Made by a program: the position numbers and the translations under genes. The notes under the pieces are model-generated. The model did no database searches and had not been told where the DNA came from. It was given only the letters and a program-made list of their open reading frames with translations. Shown here one piece after another: positions 52,311 to 62,101 of a stretch of DNA of 64,000 nt. Numbering within the stretch: position 1 is the stretch's first letter; each line of letters opens with the position of its first letter. The stretch spans positions 1-64,000 of the forward strand of contig NZ_CVRP01000006.1 of NCBI RefSeq assembly GCF_001261735.1, read 5' to 3'. Origin of the DNA: Dysgonomonas sp. BGC7 (GTDB lineage Bacteria > Bacteroidota > Bacteroidia > Bacteroidales > Dysgonomonadaceae).

Positions 52311-55300
52311 TAATATTCTCCTTGCCCTTTCGCTATGTTTAGAATATCAGTAACTCTCTCATCATCTTCTTGCAACTCCATAACCTTAGCGATAGCCCGC
52401 CTTACTTTTTTTGTTTTTGTCGGTGGAACCCCATCTTTCCATCCGTCCATTGCATTTGTAAGAATACTATTGTGTACAACTAATGCTAATTCTTCATCTT
52501 TGTCTAAATTATCATACAACGCTTTTTGCGCATCAGTCTTTATCTTTTCCGGATATGTGAATTGAGTTTTATTTTTATTGTTCTGAACAAGCTCAATTAG
52601 CTTTTTGATATGTTCCTTATAATCCGTCTTTCCTTGTTTAACTTCATCTATTAACTTTTGCAAAATATCTGATAATTTATCATAGTATGCGGGATTGTTT
52701 GGTCTTTCATAAATGAAAACCTTCCGCATGTTTGCCTGCAAAGTTTCTGCTATCGATTTCAGATTATTTCGAATTCCTTTAGGTAGTTTTCCAAAAGCAT
52801 TCTCTCCTGCCATTGCGACTAAATCAAGAAATGAAGTATCATTAAACACCAATAATTCCTCACTATCATCGGCTCTGACATAAGCATCAATTAGCTGACG
52901 CATAGCAGGGTCGTACATCTTAAGGTCTATAGCATCGGCACTTTTAAGTTTAATCTCATCTTTCAGATCATTATAAAAATCAACCTGCTCTTTCATTTTA
53001 GATGCTTCTTCCTGAGTATATCCGGCAGCATAGATATCATTAGCAATGTCAATGTATTTTCTGACCAGATTACTCACTAGCTTATATAACTTATCACGTT
53101 TTTCTGCGTTGTCCTCTCTCTCTTGTGGTTGTAGTTCATAAGGAGTTGATTCGCTGTAAACGAAGTATTCAAAAAACTTTTCACGAGTTTGCGGGTAAAC
53201 AACCTCGCACAATGTAACAACTGCCTGTAATGCATCTTCCAGTGCTTTTCGACCTTCTTGAAGGCGATCGGTAAGTAGTCCTTGTATGTCTTCTTGGTCG
53301 TACTCTTCAAATGCTTCGGTGGTATAATCTTTAATAGAAGAGGCTATTGAGTTGAATAAATCTTGATAATCTATAATATAACCATAATCTTTTTCTTCTC
53401 CATTCACTCTATTTACACGGCAAATAGCTTGAAACAGATTATGATTTACCATATTTTTATCAATATATAGATATGTTGCCGAAGGCGCATCAAATCCGGT
53501 CAATAACTTATCAACCACAATAAGGAGTTTCATTGAAGCCGGATTTTTTATGAATTCTTTTTTAGCCCATTCTTCATATTGTTCTGGCGTTTTACCATCC
53601 AACATTTTTTTGTAGATATCAAACTTGAATTCTTCTTCAGTTTTTCCTTCACCTACACATTCGCCTTTTATGTCGTTCAGTTCTGCACCATAACTGGTAA
53701 CAACCGCACAATATCCTTTTAATGTTGTTTCCTGAAATACTTCCCAATAACGACAAGCTTGATAAATACTGTCGGCAACAAGCATAGCATTACCATAACC
53801 TCCTGCCAATGCTCGCTTAGTATCCATATCTTGACAGATATCAGCAACAATACGTTGTACTCGTTCCTTACTGCTAAATAGTTTTTCCATACGTGCCCAA
53901 CGTTGTTTTAATATAGCCGAGGCAACATTAGAAAGACCTAATGTCCGTTTTTCAAACCATTCATCTATTTTGTTTTTATTACCAAGATATTGCTCCACAT
54001 TTCGGGCTTCATAACGTAAGTCCAAAACAACTTTATCTTCTACCGCTTCATTAAATTTATAGGTATGGATATAGCTACCAAAGGTTTCTAACGAAGTCTT
54101 TTTCTCCGTTTTCAACAATGGAGTTCCTGTAAAACCGACCAACATAACATCATCGCCCATGATTTTTTTCATGGCTTCGTGCATGTAACCACCTTGAGTT
54201 CTGTGACACTCATCTACAAACACATATAAATTGCCTTTAGCTTTAAAATCGGCTGGTAGTGAATTTACAACTTCTTCCAAATATCTATCCAATGGTTTTC
54301 GACGTTTTCTACCATATAAGTCTTGTTCTTCATCGGCTGAACCCTTCCCAAATTTGTGAATAAGTGAACAAATAAGCCAAGGGTTGGCATTATTCAGCAT
54401 ACCAATTAGTTGATAACCACTCTTAGCTCTTTTTACTTCTTCTCCTGCATTTTTGAACGCATTTTCGATTTGTTTGTCTAACTCATCGCGGTCAGTTATG
54501 ATTATTACACGTGCATCATCTATATTTTCATGAATCCAACGTGCAAGCCATACCATTGTTAAGCTTTTACCTGAACCTTGAGAATGCCAGATTATTCCAC
54601 TCTCTTTACTTCTAGCACGGGGTTGTGCTGCTTTTACACCAAAGTATTGATTGGGACGACATGCCTTTTTTCGTCCTCCATCAAAAATAATGAAATCATG
54701 AATTAGCTCTAAGAAGCGATCTTTATCGAAGACCTGAAGAATACTTCTGTCCAATTCATTTTTTTCTTCAGGATTACTTTCTTTCCAACGAAGCCAGAAT
54801 TTCTCGGGTGTATCAATTACTCCATAATATAATCCTTCTGTATCATTGCCTGAAAAAAGGAATTGCGTTGTGGTAAAAAAATGAGGAATAAAAGCATCTT
54901 TCTGATTGTCCAGATTTTGACGGATACCATTGTGGACTGAACTCGTGCAACGTTTTAATTCAATAACACCTAAAGCAATCCCATTGACATAAATAACCAA
55001 ATCTGGGCGTTTCGTTGCTTTCTCTCTTCCTTTTATGGTTACTTCTTCTGCTATGTAGAAATCATTTTCGTGCGGATTGCTCCAATCTATCAAATGAACG
55101 TATTTCTTTTGCTCACCCACCTCCGGTAAGATATTTACTCCATAACGTAAAAGATTATAAACTCTCAAATTGGCTTGATACAAGCCGTTGCTCAAATCAT
55201 TCGCGTCACGTTTAAGAATTATGATCGCTTTAGTTATTTCGGAATCGGAATATCCTTTCTTTTTTAGATATTTCTTCAACTGTTTTTCTTCGATATTACT

Positions 55301-55411
55301 ATTTTCACGATCTTTCCAATCGCCCAGAACAGTATAACCTAAACGTTTCTCGAATAGTCCGATTAAACGTTTCTGTGTCCGAATTTCTTTTTCGCCAATG
55401 TGAGAATCCAT
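52310..55411 (-). CDS. hsdR: Type I restriction endonuclease, R subunit (HsdR)
   Basis: A 1033-residue protein. The PD-(D/E)xK nuclease is at about 115-155: Asp137 (RPDLVIYVNG), then Glu151-x-Lys153 in GVIELKR. The helicase part has Walker A HSQGSGKSLTM (about 276-286), FVDECHRTQGG (DECH box), MLVGFTGTPLL, and the late motif NLFQAICRVNRVNG. The C-terminal helical region (about 850-1033) should bind the methylase. It cuts DNA lacking the cognate methylation, after translocation. Its start is 5 bases after the hsdS stop. Confidence 0.95.
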   Translation of the reverse strand: MDSHIGEKEIRTQKRLIGLFEKRLGYTVLGDWKDRENSNIEEKQLKKYLKKKGYSDSEITKAIIILKRDANDLSNGLYQANLRVYNLLRYGVNILPEVGEQKKYVHLIDWSNPHENDFYIAEEVTIKGREKATKRPDLVIYVNGIALGVIELKRCTSSVHNGIRQNLDNQKDAFIPHFFTTTQFLFSGNDTEGLYYGVIDTPEKFWLRWKESNPEEKNELDRSILQVFDKDRFLELIHDFIIFDGGRKKACRPNQYFGVKAAQPRARSKESGIIWHSQGSGKSLTMVWLARWIHENIDDARVIIITDRDELDKQIENAFKNAGEEVKRAKSGYQLIGMLNNANPWLICSLIHKFGKGSADEEQDLYGRKRRKPLDRYLEEVVNSLPADFKAKGNLYVFVDECHRTQGGYMHEAMKKIMGDDVMLVGFTGTPLLKTEKKTSLETFGSYIHTYKFNEAVEDKVVLDLRYEARNVEQYLGNKNKIDEWFEKRTLGLSNVASAILKQRWARMEKLFSSKERVQRIVADICQDMDTKRALAGGYGNAMLVADSIYQACRYWEVFQETTLKGYCAVVTSYGAELNDIKGECVGEGKTEEEFKFDIYKKMLDGKTPEQYEEWAKKEFIKNPASMKLLIVVDKLLTGFDAPSATYLYIDKNMVNHNLFQAICRVNRVNGEEKDYGYIIDYQDLFNSIASSIKDYTTEAFEEYDQEDIQGLLTDRLQEGRKALEDALQAVVTLCEVVYPQTREKFFEYFVYSESTPYELQPQEREDNAEKRDKLYKLVSNLVRKYIDIANDIYAAGYTQEEASKMKEQVDFYNDLKDEIKLKSADAIDLKMYDPAMRQLIDAYVRADDSEELLVFNDTSFLDLVAMAGENAFGKLPKGIRNNLKSIAETLQANMRKVFIYERPNNPAYYDKLSDILQKLIDEVKQGKTDYKEHIKKLIELVQNNKNKTQFTYPEKIKTDAQKALYDNLDKDEELALVVHNSILTNAMDGWKDGVPPTKTKKVRRAIAKVMELQEDDERVTDILNIAKGQGEY

Positions 55412-55416
55412 AGGTC

Positions 55417-57252
55417 TTATATTTTAAATAGTCTTATACTCTCATTGATTGCTCTTTGAATATGTACATCTGAAAAATGCGGTTTATCTAATTTTCCTTT
55501 CCATTTAGGTATGGAAGAAAGATATGTTTTCACTATACTAACAGTCGCTTTTACTCCTTTTTCTTCCAAATCGTTTATTGCCATATCTACCGTTGCTAAT
55601 GTTTCCAAATCCCACGGCTTGTATTGTCGAAACTGTTCAATCCATTTCTGGATATCCGTTCCATACCACTGAGTAAAATAATCAACGGCTTCTTGAATAT
55701 TTTTTTGAGGAACAAAAGCATCATAACCCTTAGCATCTTTTATCAAATCGAAATATCCATTTTCTTTTCCTATTTTCTCAGGACCTCCATATCTTGACTT
55801 TGGGTTATAAGGTCCGGCTGCAAACTTTTTGTAATCCACAACTACGCAATCATGTTTTCTATGAATAAAATACGATAGTTTTGTATACATAAAGCGGGAT
55901 AATGGTTCTGTTGTTGATCCAAATTTATCGATCAAAAAACTAACTATTACAGCCTCGTCAAATTGCTTACTATGTTTCTTCTTATTATCTGTCGAATAAT
56001 TCTTAATTTCTACCTCTTGTGTTTCTGAACAAGAAGTAGTATTCATCAACCGTATTTGTCCGGTTAATAACTGCTGCATCATACCCGATTTTATTTGCAG
56101 ATATTTATCTCGTTTCTTTTCTAACTGCTCAATTTCGTTATTCATATCTGTTAGAATTTGGGCAATAGCTGTTTGTTCTTCTTTTGTGGAAGGAAGTATC
56201 AGTTTAACTGTTCCTAATTTACTCCGTGCGATTCGAGTTCTTGTAGTTCCACCACATCTTTCAGCAATATCTTTAAACCATTTATCTGTATTTATAATAT
56301 ATGAAATAAAGTATTTATCGTAGAGGCTTTCTAATGGACGGAATATCGTCACATCTACCGACGTTATCATCTTTTCTTTAAGATCTGGAGCAATACAAGC
56401 TCTTCCTGCCGGTTCTGCAAGCCTACAAATTAGTATATCCCCACCAAATATTTCTTTACAATTTAATAGGTTAAATGAAGATTCTGAAATAAACCTTTTG
56501 TTATTATTTTCTTTAAAGTGCCCGACCCCAATATTTCCTGTTTGAATAAGCCTAACTCCAGAATCAACAATATAAGGACTTTCAATCCAATCCCCATCTA
56601 TAAATCGGTTAGAATAGCTTCCTGCTATTTTTTCTAAGGTTATTTCTTCCCATTTATCAGCAAATCCTTGCAATCTCTTCTTTCCAGTAAGCAATTCCTG
56701 CATTGCACCTTGTTTGATATTCTTTTTCTTTTCAATCTGCTTATTTAAAGCACTTATCAAAGCATCAATATCGGAAAGGGCTTCTGATATGGCTTGTTGC
56801 TCTTTTAGTGGAGGAAGGAGTATTGCCATTTTAGTAATCATTTCTCTGCGTACAGAATCTACGGAAGATTTTGCAGTCATTTGCATTACCTGTCCATAAA
56901 AATAATTACTGAAATATAAATAGAAATAATATCCGTTCATATTATTCCTAAAATCACTTATTTTATATACTCTTTGATGAAAATCGAATTTCCCTTTTAC
57001 ATAATGAAAAACTTTACCTGTACCAACTCCATCTCCTGCAGTTAAAACAGCTTCTCCATCGTATGAGTAAGTATCAATTTTTTCTATTTCTTGAGATCTT
57101 ACAAAGAAGGGATATTTCCCAAGAGGTTTATTATCTTGAGTATTTTTATTACCAGTTGTTACAGATGCCAAATTTCCAACAACATCTATCTCCCAATCTT
57201 CTGGAATTATCCCTATGTCAGTGTCCTTATATCCTTTTTTGAGTTTTTTCAT
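55417..57252 (-). CDS. hsdS: Type I restriction specificity subunit (HsdS) with extra C-terminal domain
   Basis: A 611-residue protein, about 190 longer than usual. Target-recognition domain 1 (about 15-150) is followed by a spacer helix (LPPLKEQQAISEALSDIDAL to MQELLTGKKRL). Domain 2 (about 200-365) is followed by a second helix ending MMQQLLTGQIRLM. Residues about 430-611 form an added domain (QFDEAVIVSFLIDKFGS, FMYTKLSYFIHRKHDCVVVD, YKKFAAGPYNPKSRYGGPEK) whose pattern resembles Panacea/DUF4065-type modules, weakly. The start overlaps the hsdM stop by 4 bases. The recognised sequence cannot be deduced. Confidence 0.92.
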   Translation of the reverse strand: MKKLKKGYKDTDIGIIPEDWEIDVVGNLASVTTGNKNTQDNKPLGKYPFFVRSQEIEKIDTYSYDGEAVLTAGDGVGTGKVFHYVKGKFDFHQRVYKISDFRNNMNGYYFYLYFSNYFYGQVMQMTAKSSVDSVRREMITKMAILLPPLKEQQAISEALSDIDALISALNKQIEKKKNIKQGAMQELLTGKKRLQGFADKWEEITLEKIAGSYSNRFIDGDWIESPYIVDSGVRLIQTGNIGVGHFKENNNKRFISESSFNLLNCKEIFGGDILICRLAEPAGRACIAPDLKEKMITSVDVTIFRPLESLYDKYFISYIINTDKWFKDIAERCGGTTRTRIARSKLGTVKLILPSTKEEQTAIAQILTDMNNEIEQLEKKRDKYLQIKSGMMQQLLTGQIRLMNTTSCSETQEVEIKNYSTDNKKKHSKQFDEAVIVSFLIDKFGSTTEPLSRFMYTKLSYFIHRKHDCVVVDYKKFAAGPYNPKSRYGGPEKIGKENGYFDLIKDAKGYDAFVPQKNIQEAVDYFTQWYGTDIQKWIEQFRQYKPWDLETLATVDMAINDLEEKGVKATVSIVKTYLSSIPKWKGKLDKPHFSDVHIQRAINESIRLFKI

Positions 57253-59684
57253 AACTGGAATCCCATCTTCTCCAAATGTTTCATTACTTTCGCCTCCAAC
57301 GATTCTACCTCCTTGTTTATTTCAGGTAGAGTTTGTTCATAGCGTTTTTCCAAACTTTGTAACTGGCTGTTTAATGACTGACTTACTTGTTGGATTTCAG
57401 AAGCTAATCTATTGCCAAAAGCTACTAACCATTTGTTTGTTACTAATTTTTTTATTTCTTCTTCGGAGAGAAAGGTGTATTTCTGCAACACTTGCTCCAA
57501 CAAGTCAGAATTATCATCCTTCAACTGCTTTTTATAACCGGCAATAATATTCGAACGATTGATATATTCCTGTAATATCTTAGCTTCTTCACCCTCTGCC
57601 ACTTTCAGCCTTTTCTGTATATTCCCTTTATTCAGTTTATTATCTACATAATTATTTGCATCTAAATAAGAGTCGGAATATTCTTCTACCAGCTCATTCA
57701 GGTTAGTTTCTGTTGCTAATAGCTTTTCTTCTAAAAAATCGATTTTCTCTTTTTCAGTCGAAAAATATTTATCTACAATACAATCAACAGGGAGTAAATC
57801 GCACGCAATATCCTTTATTGTTTTGGCTTCTTTTTCTTTTTTCGGCTTTTCCTCTGTCCCTTCTTTCTTTTTTTTCTCTGTTGGTTGAGGCACATAAGTT
57901 TGTACTTTCCAGCCATCAGATTCAATTAAATAAAGGTCGTCCTGAAGTGTTTCCGCACAATAATTCATAAGTTGGTCATATACATCATACTTATCAACCA
58001 ACTTAGAATTGGCAAATTTTTCCAATACAGAATCTCCCATATTTTCAATCATTTGCTTGGGATTGAAAGAGTTTGGTCGCAATTCTTCAAATTGAGGCGA
58101 CCAAATCTGACTCCATTCCGCATAACTTTGAAATAGCTCTCTATGTTGATTCTCGAAATCAGGATGATTGCTTATAGTTTCTTTTAAATTTTGTTTATCA
58201 GGGATAAATTGGAAAAATCCTTTTCTGTTGCCCTTCTTGAATAGGACTTGTTGTAAAGAAGGACATGCTTCCCAATAGCGATAAAACTGTTCTACATCGT
58301 GTTCCGGAATACCTCCTTTTAGATGAGCCTCAATGTTATGGATTACTTCATCGTCCTCTGCATCAATATAGCGAGGCAGGTTTAAATTATATTCATTCTT
58401 CTTTATCTCTTCGTTTTTCACAAATCGGGCATAATGAAGTACATCCTCAAAAGCATCCCATGTATCAACAATGCGCCGAATATCCTGTTCCCGTAAACGG
58501 TTTTTATTGCCATCTTTGATAAATCCATTTTTGGCATCTATCATAAATATGCCTTTACGGCTAGCCGCTTCTTCTTTGTCAATAATTATTATACAGGCGG
58601 GAATTCCTGTTCCGTAAAAGAGATTTGAAGGTAATCCAATAATCCCTTTTATATAGCCTCTTTTTATAAGATATTTTCTGATATCAGCCTCAGCATTACC
58701 TCTAAACAAAACACCATGCGGAAGAATACATGCTCCTTTTCCTTTATCTTTTAACGAACGAATGATATGAAGCATAAAGCCATAGTCGCCATTTTTTTCG
58801 GGAGGCACTCCTATCGTGTGTTCATTCCAACGTTCATATTTATCATTTGTCTTTGCACTCTTAAGCCATGATTTCTGTGAGAATGGAGGATTTGCCACGG
58901 CATAGGAGAACGTCGTTAAATTATCATCTTTTACAAATTGAGGATTGTTAAGCGTGTCGCCAGAACGAATATCATAAGTTTCATAACCGTGTAATATCAT
59001 ATTCATTTTAGCCAATCCTACGGTAGTTATATCATACTCCTGCCCGTAGAGAGCCGCTCCATTAGGGGCTTCGGATAGGGCCCGCAACAATAGCGATGCA
59101 GATCCGCATGTTGGATCATATATGGACACGTTGGGACGTGTTTCCCTATTTAATCCGATCACTTTTGCCATTACTCGGCTTACTTCTGCCGGAGTATAGA
59201 ACTGTCCCTTACTTTTTCCGCTTTCAGTGGCAAAATGCTTCATCAGATATTCATAGGCATCGCCCATTAAATCGTCATCACTTGCTTGATTTTTCCCAAA
59301 ATTTAATCCGGAAGATTGGAATATGCCAATTAAATTGCTAACTGTCTGAACTAAATCTTTCCCTTTTCCTAACTTGCTTTCATCACTAAAGTCAGCCTCT
59401 TTAAACATTCCGTCTAAATCGTTTGCTTCTTCCCAAGCTGCAAGCTTTATATTCATTTGCTCGCCAATATTCGTTTTCCCTTTTAGTTTGACCATATCAT
59501 CAAAGGAACAACCTTCGGGAACTTCAATCAACGATTCTACATTATATTTTGCTTTGTCTGAAACGTACTTAACGAATAGCAAAGTCAATACATAATTTTT
59601 GTATTGACTCGCATCCATCCCTCCACGCAGTTCATCACAACTACGCCAAAGGGTACTATATAATTCTGATTTTTTAATTGCCAT
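57249..59684 (-). CDS. hsdM: Type I DNA methyltransferase subunit (HsdM)
   Basis: An 811-residue protein. The HsdM N-terminal helical domain is at about 5-140. The N6-adenine methylase domain follows, with SAM motif I DPTCGSASL (190-198) and catalytic NPPF (265-268, in YAVANPPFSQKSW). A C-terminal extension of about 350 residues contains charged linkers and coiled coils (EEKPKKEKEAKTIKDIACDL, LEKRYEQTLPEINKEVESLE). It pairs with HsdS to methylate the target adenine and protect host DNA. It overlaps the XRE regulator by 11 bases. Confidence 0.95.
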   Translation of the reverse strand: MAIKKSELYSTLWRSCDELRGGMDASQYKNYVLTLLFVKYVSDKAKYNVESLIEVPEGCSFDDMVKLKGKTNIGEQMNIKLAAWEEANDLDGMFKEADFSDESKLGKGKDLVQTVSNLIGIFQSSGLNFGKNQASDDDLMGDAYEYLMKHFATESGKSKGQFYTPAEVSRVMAKVIGLNRETRPNVSIYDPTCGSASLLLRALSEAPNGAALYGQEYDITTVGLAKMNMILHGYETYDIRSGDTLNNPQFVKDDNLTTFSYAVANPPFSQKSWLKSAKTNDKYERWNEHTIGVPPEKNGDYGFMLHIIRSLKDKGKGACILPHGVLFRGNAEADIRKYLIKRGYIKGIIGLPSNLFYGTGIPACIIIIDKEEAASRKGIFMIDAKNGFIKDGNKNRLREQDIRRIVDTWDAFEDVLHYARFVKNEEIKKNEYNLNLPRYIDAEDDEVIHNIEAHLKGGIPEHDVEQFYRYWEACPSLQQVLFKKGNRKGFFQFIPDKQNLKETISNHPDFENQHRELFQSYAEWSQIWSPQFEELRPNSFNPKQMIENMGDSVLEKFANSKLVDKYDVYDQLMNYCAETLQDDLYLIESDGWKVQTYVPQPTEKKKKEGTEEKPKKEKEAKTIKDIACDLLPVDCIVDKYFSTEKEKIDFLEEKLLATETNLNELVEEYSDSYLDANNYVDNKLNKGNIQKRLKVAEGEEAKILQEYINRSNIIAGYKKQLKDDNSDLLEQVLQKYTFLSEEEIKKLVTNKWLVAFGNRLASEIQQVSQSLNSQLQSLEKRYEQTLPEINKEVESLEAKVMKHLEKMGFQL

Positions 59685-59889
59685 TTTCGTTTTCCTGATT
59701 GTCTTCTTCGATTAATAAATCTTTCACGCTTACTTGAAGTAGTTTTGCTATTTCATAAAGAGTCTCTAAACTCGGCTGCTTACGGTTACAAGCATAAGCA
59801 TTCACCATTTTGAAACTTTTACCTAACTTCTCGGCGAGCCATGTCTGTTTGATTCCTTTTTCATTGAGAACCTCTTTAATTCGATTCAT
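59674..59889 (-). CDS. XRE-family transcriptional regulator of the restriction operon
   Basis: A 71-residue protein starting MNRIKEVLNEKGIKQTWLAE. The helix-turn-helix (IKQTWLAEKLGKSFKMVNAY, LETLYEIAKLLQVSVKDLLI) covers most of it. A longer frame upstream lacks family support. Its 3' end overlaps the hsdM start by 11 bases. It probably acts as a controller of restriction-modification expression, and so of the whole operon including RADAR. Confidence 0.88.
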   Translation of the reverse strand: MNRIKEVLNEKGIKQTWLAEKLGKSFKMVNAYACNRKQPSLETLYEIAKLLQVSVKDLLIEEDNQENENGN

Positions 59890-60051
59890 GGTTAAGAAAT
59901 TTAATTTGTTCCCAAAGATAGGGAATTTTGCGGGATATTTATGAGAACTGTTCTGTGCTTGTAGTATAAGCACCAACCTAAAATATACCTTTGTGTACAG
60001 ATAAATAAAGGATTACCCTAATTCCTATTATCAGAATAGGACGGGTTGAAA

Positions 60052-61587
60052 TTATAAATCTGGAGAGAAATGAGAACAGATATTTTGTAAAAACAACTGT
60101 AACTCATTGAAATATTGAACACCTTCTGTTGTTTGCAAAAATGCAGCCCAACAGAGATCAAAAGCATTATTTCGATCAACAGCGACTGAACACTCCACCA
60201 TTTTATTGAAAAGAGCATGAGGGTTTGTATTTTCTAAATGATATTTTAATGTTGAATTAGCATTGTTTATAAGGAATTTCTCTAAAAGGAATTTCTCTGG
60301 GGCTCTGTCTGAAAAAATAAAAAACAAAAGAGCATCTGTTGGATATAAGGGATTACTATTACTATCTTTTTTGTTCTTCATATCTCCATCTAAAACGCAA
60401 GCATAACCTGTCTTTATTTTTCTTGCATCATAAGTTCGCTTATCAACTATAAAATTAGTATGAGTTTTATCTGCAGACCCAGAAACTATTATATTAATAA
60501 ATTCTCCAAAGTTTGATATGTTTTTTATGTTTTGAATTTCTACTATAGCTCTCTTTATTATGCTTTCAGAAATGTCATCTTCACAATATAAGTTTATGAG
60601 AGGATAAGAACGAGAATCCATTTTTGTAAATGCAGCATTTATGCTAATTTCTGATATTGATTTTAATATCCCATTACTTTGTCGTTCTATAAATATTCTT
60701 GATTTTCTATTGAAAGCACTAATTATCGTAGGTGAATGAGTAGATATTACAAATTGCTTATGTTCAGTTCTTGCAATGAAATATAAAATGTCAACTAGTC
60801 TTCTCTGTATTTTAGGGTGCAACCCAATTTCAATTTCATCAATTAATATTAAAGCATTTCTATCTGCTTCCACTACATCAATTAGTATTCTAGTCAAAAC
60901 ATCTTCACCAGAAGCAGAATTATAGCTAGAATATTCATTTGAATTTTTATAGCGAAATACATCTTTATCTGTAAATTGAACAATTTTATTAATTTCAAAG
61001 TTCTCTTCTAAAATATATGAAAGATAATCAAATACTTTTTGTTTGTTAGTGATAGAGATATCAGATAAGGGAGCCTGTTTTGCTAAGGTATATAGATGCT
61101 GTGCTGAATTTCTTATAGGAGAAATTCTATCTAAATCAATAAAAATGACTTGCCTGTCTTTTATTTGTGATTCTTTTTTTGCAATTCCATTCCATTTATT
61201 TGTAGCTGCTTTTCGCTGTCCTCTCTTCTTCTCAATTTTTGTTCCAATCCGATACTCAAGCCAGTATGACCAATCTGATAGTTGTTTATCATATTTAGTA
61301 AATCTCATGATGGATCCCCATGTAAACCTTTCTAATTTGCCATTCGATGGATTTCTTTTATCAAAACGAAAATGGCTACAGGCAATTGCGATTAGAATTG
61401 TAGATTTACCAATCCGATTACTTCCTGTTAATATAGAGATAGGGTGAATAAAGTCTATTTTTAGATCTAATATATGTCTAAATGGCCTTAATTCTATACT
61501 TTTTAAATATTTCGGAAAATTACTTACTTCTTCTATATTTAGAGTATCAATATATTGTCTGTCCGAATTTGGATTAATTGAAGCCAT
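60052..61587 (-). CDS. OLD-like ATPase with TOPRIM-type C-terminus
   Basis: A 511-residue protein. An ABC/AAA-type ATPase of the RecF/OLD class shows Walker A GSNRIGKST (55-63), a signature-like SYNSASGEDVLTRIL, Walker B ALILIDEIEIGLHP and the H-loop STHSPTII. The C-terminal part has acidic motifs INLYCEDDISESIIKRA and ACVLDGDMKNKKD, which fit a TOPRIM nuclease. OLD-family proteins are nucleases in anti-phage defence. It is a single gene upstream of the XRE-hsd operon, with a 162-base gap. Gabija or PARIS-type ATPases are alternatives, but no partner gene is adjacent. Confidence 0.75.
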   Translation of the reverse strand: MASINPNSDRQYIDTLNIEEVSNFPKYLKSIELRPFRHILDLKIDFIHPISILTGSNRIGKSTILIAIACSHFRFDKRNPSNGKLERFTWGSIMRFTKYDKQLSDWSYWLEYRIGTKIEKKRGQRKAATNKWNGIAKKESQIKDRQVIFIDLDRISPIRNSAQHLYTLAKQAPLSDISITNKQKVFDYLSYILEENFEINKIVQFTDKDVFRYKNSNEYSSYNSASGEDVLTRILIDVVEADRNALILIDEIEIGLHPKIQRRLVDILYFIARTEHKQFVISTHSPTIISAFNRKSRIFIERQSNGILKSISEISINAAFTKMDSRSYPLINLYCEDDISESIIKRAIVEIQNIKNISNFGEFINIIVSGSADKTHTNFIVDKRTYDARKIKTGYACVLDGDMKNKKDSNSNPLYPTDALLFFIFSDRAPEKFLLEKFLINNANSTLKYHLENTNPHALFNKMVECSVAVDRNNAFDLCWAAFLQTTEGVQYFNELQLFLQNICSHFSPDL

Positions 61588-61679
61588 TTTCTTTGTTTTT
61601 TTGCAAATATAGTAAATACCAATATAATACTAACTATTAGATGTTTTTATTAGATAGAAAGCAGAGTAATGATGCCCTC

Positions 61680-61915
61680 TATTTATAAACTTTGCCCTCT
61701 TCGCTTTTTCTTTTCATAGGAGTTTGTTATTCTTCCTCTTTATTAACATCAGGAGTGAGTAAACCGAAAACAGAAGATAATTCTAAATCTGGCACATTAA
61801 TGTTGGGTTGTTTATTATCCAATTGTTGCAATGTTGGTATGTCCGGCTGTATCGCTGTCCCAATGTTTGGCTGATTAGCTGGCTGTATCTGTCGGAAACA
61901 CTCAATCCCCAACAC
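61680..61915 (-). pseudogene. Decayed C-terminal tail of a BtgB-like relaxase
   Basis: The minus strand reads NVPDLELSSVFGLLTPDVNK and EEE, then TAA, then QTPMKRKSEEG. This parallels the end of the intact relaxase at 62528 (TDLGISSVLGIFTPDISKEE, then PQLSMKKKQPKRGQ). The body of the gene is missing and a stop interrupts the tail, so it is a relic of a former related element. Confidence 0.7.
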
Positions 61916-61977
61916 ATATTTTTTCTTTTTTTAATTGATAGACTTTTCATTCATGCAGGGAATAGATAAGACAATAC

Positions 61978-62029
61978 TTTTTAGAAATTTACTCTTTTTG
62001 TGAAGCAAAATGGAAGAAATTTCTAAAAA
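61978..62029. repeat. 13-bp inverted repeat
   Basis: TTTTTAGAAATTT (61978-61990) and AAATTTCTAAAAA (62017-62029) with a 26-nt spacer. It could be a terminator for the leftward gene at 62102-62509 or an end sequence between the relic and the active mobilization module. Confidence 0.6.
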
Positions 62030-62101
62030 CCGATTGCGGCTTGGTTTTGGTGTTCTATTACCGGAATGTACCTTTGTAAATCAAATAAATAAAGAATTAT
62101 A

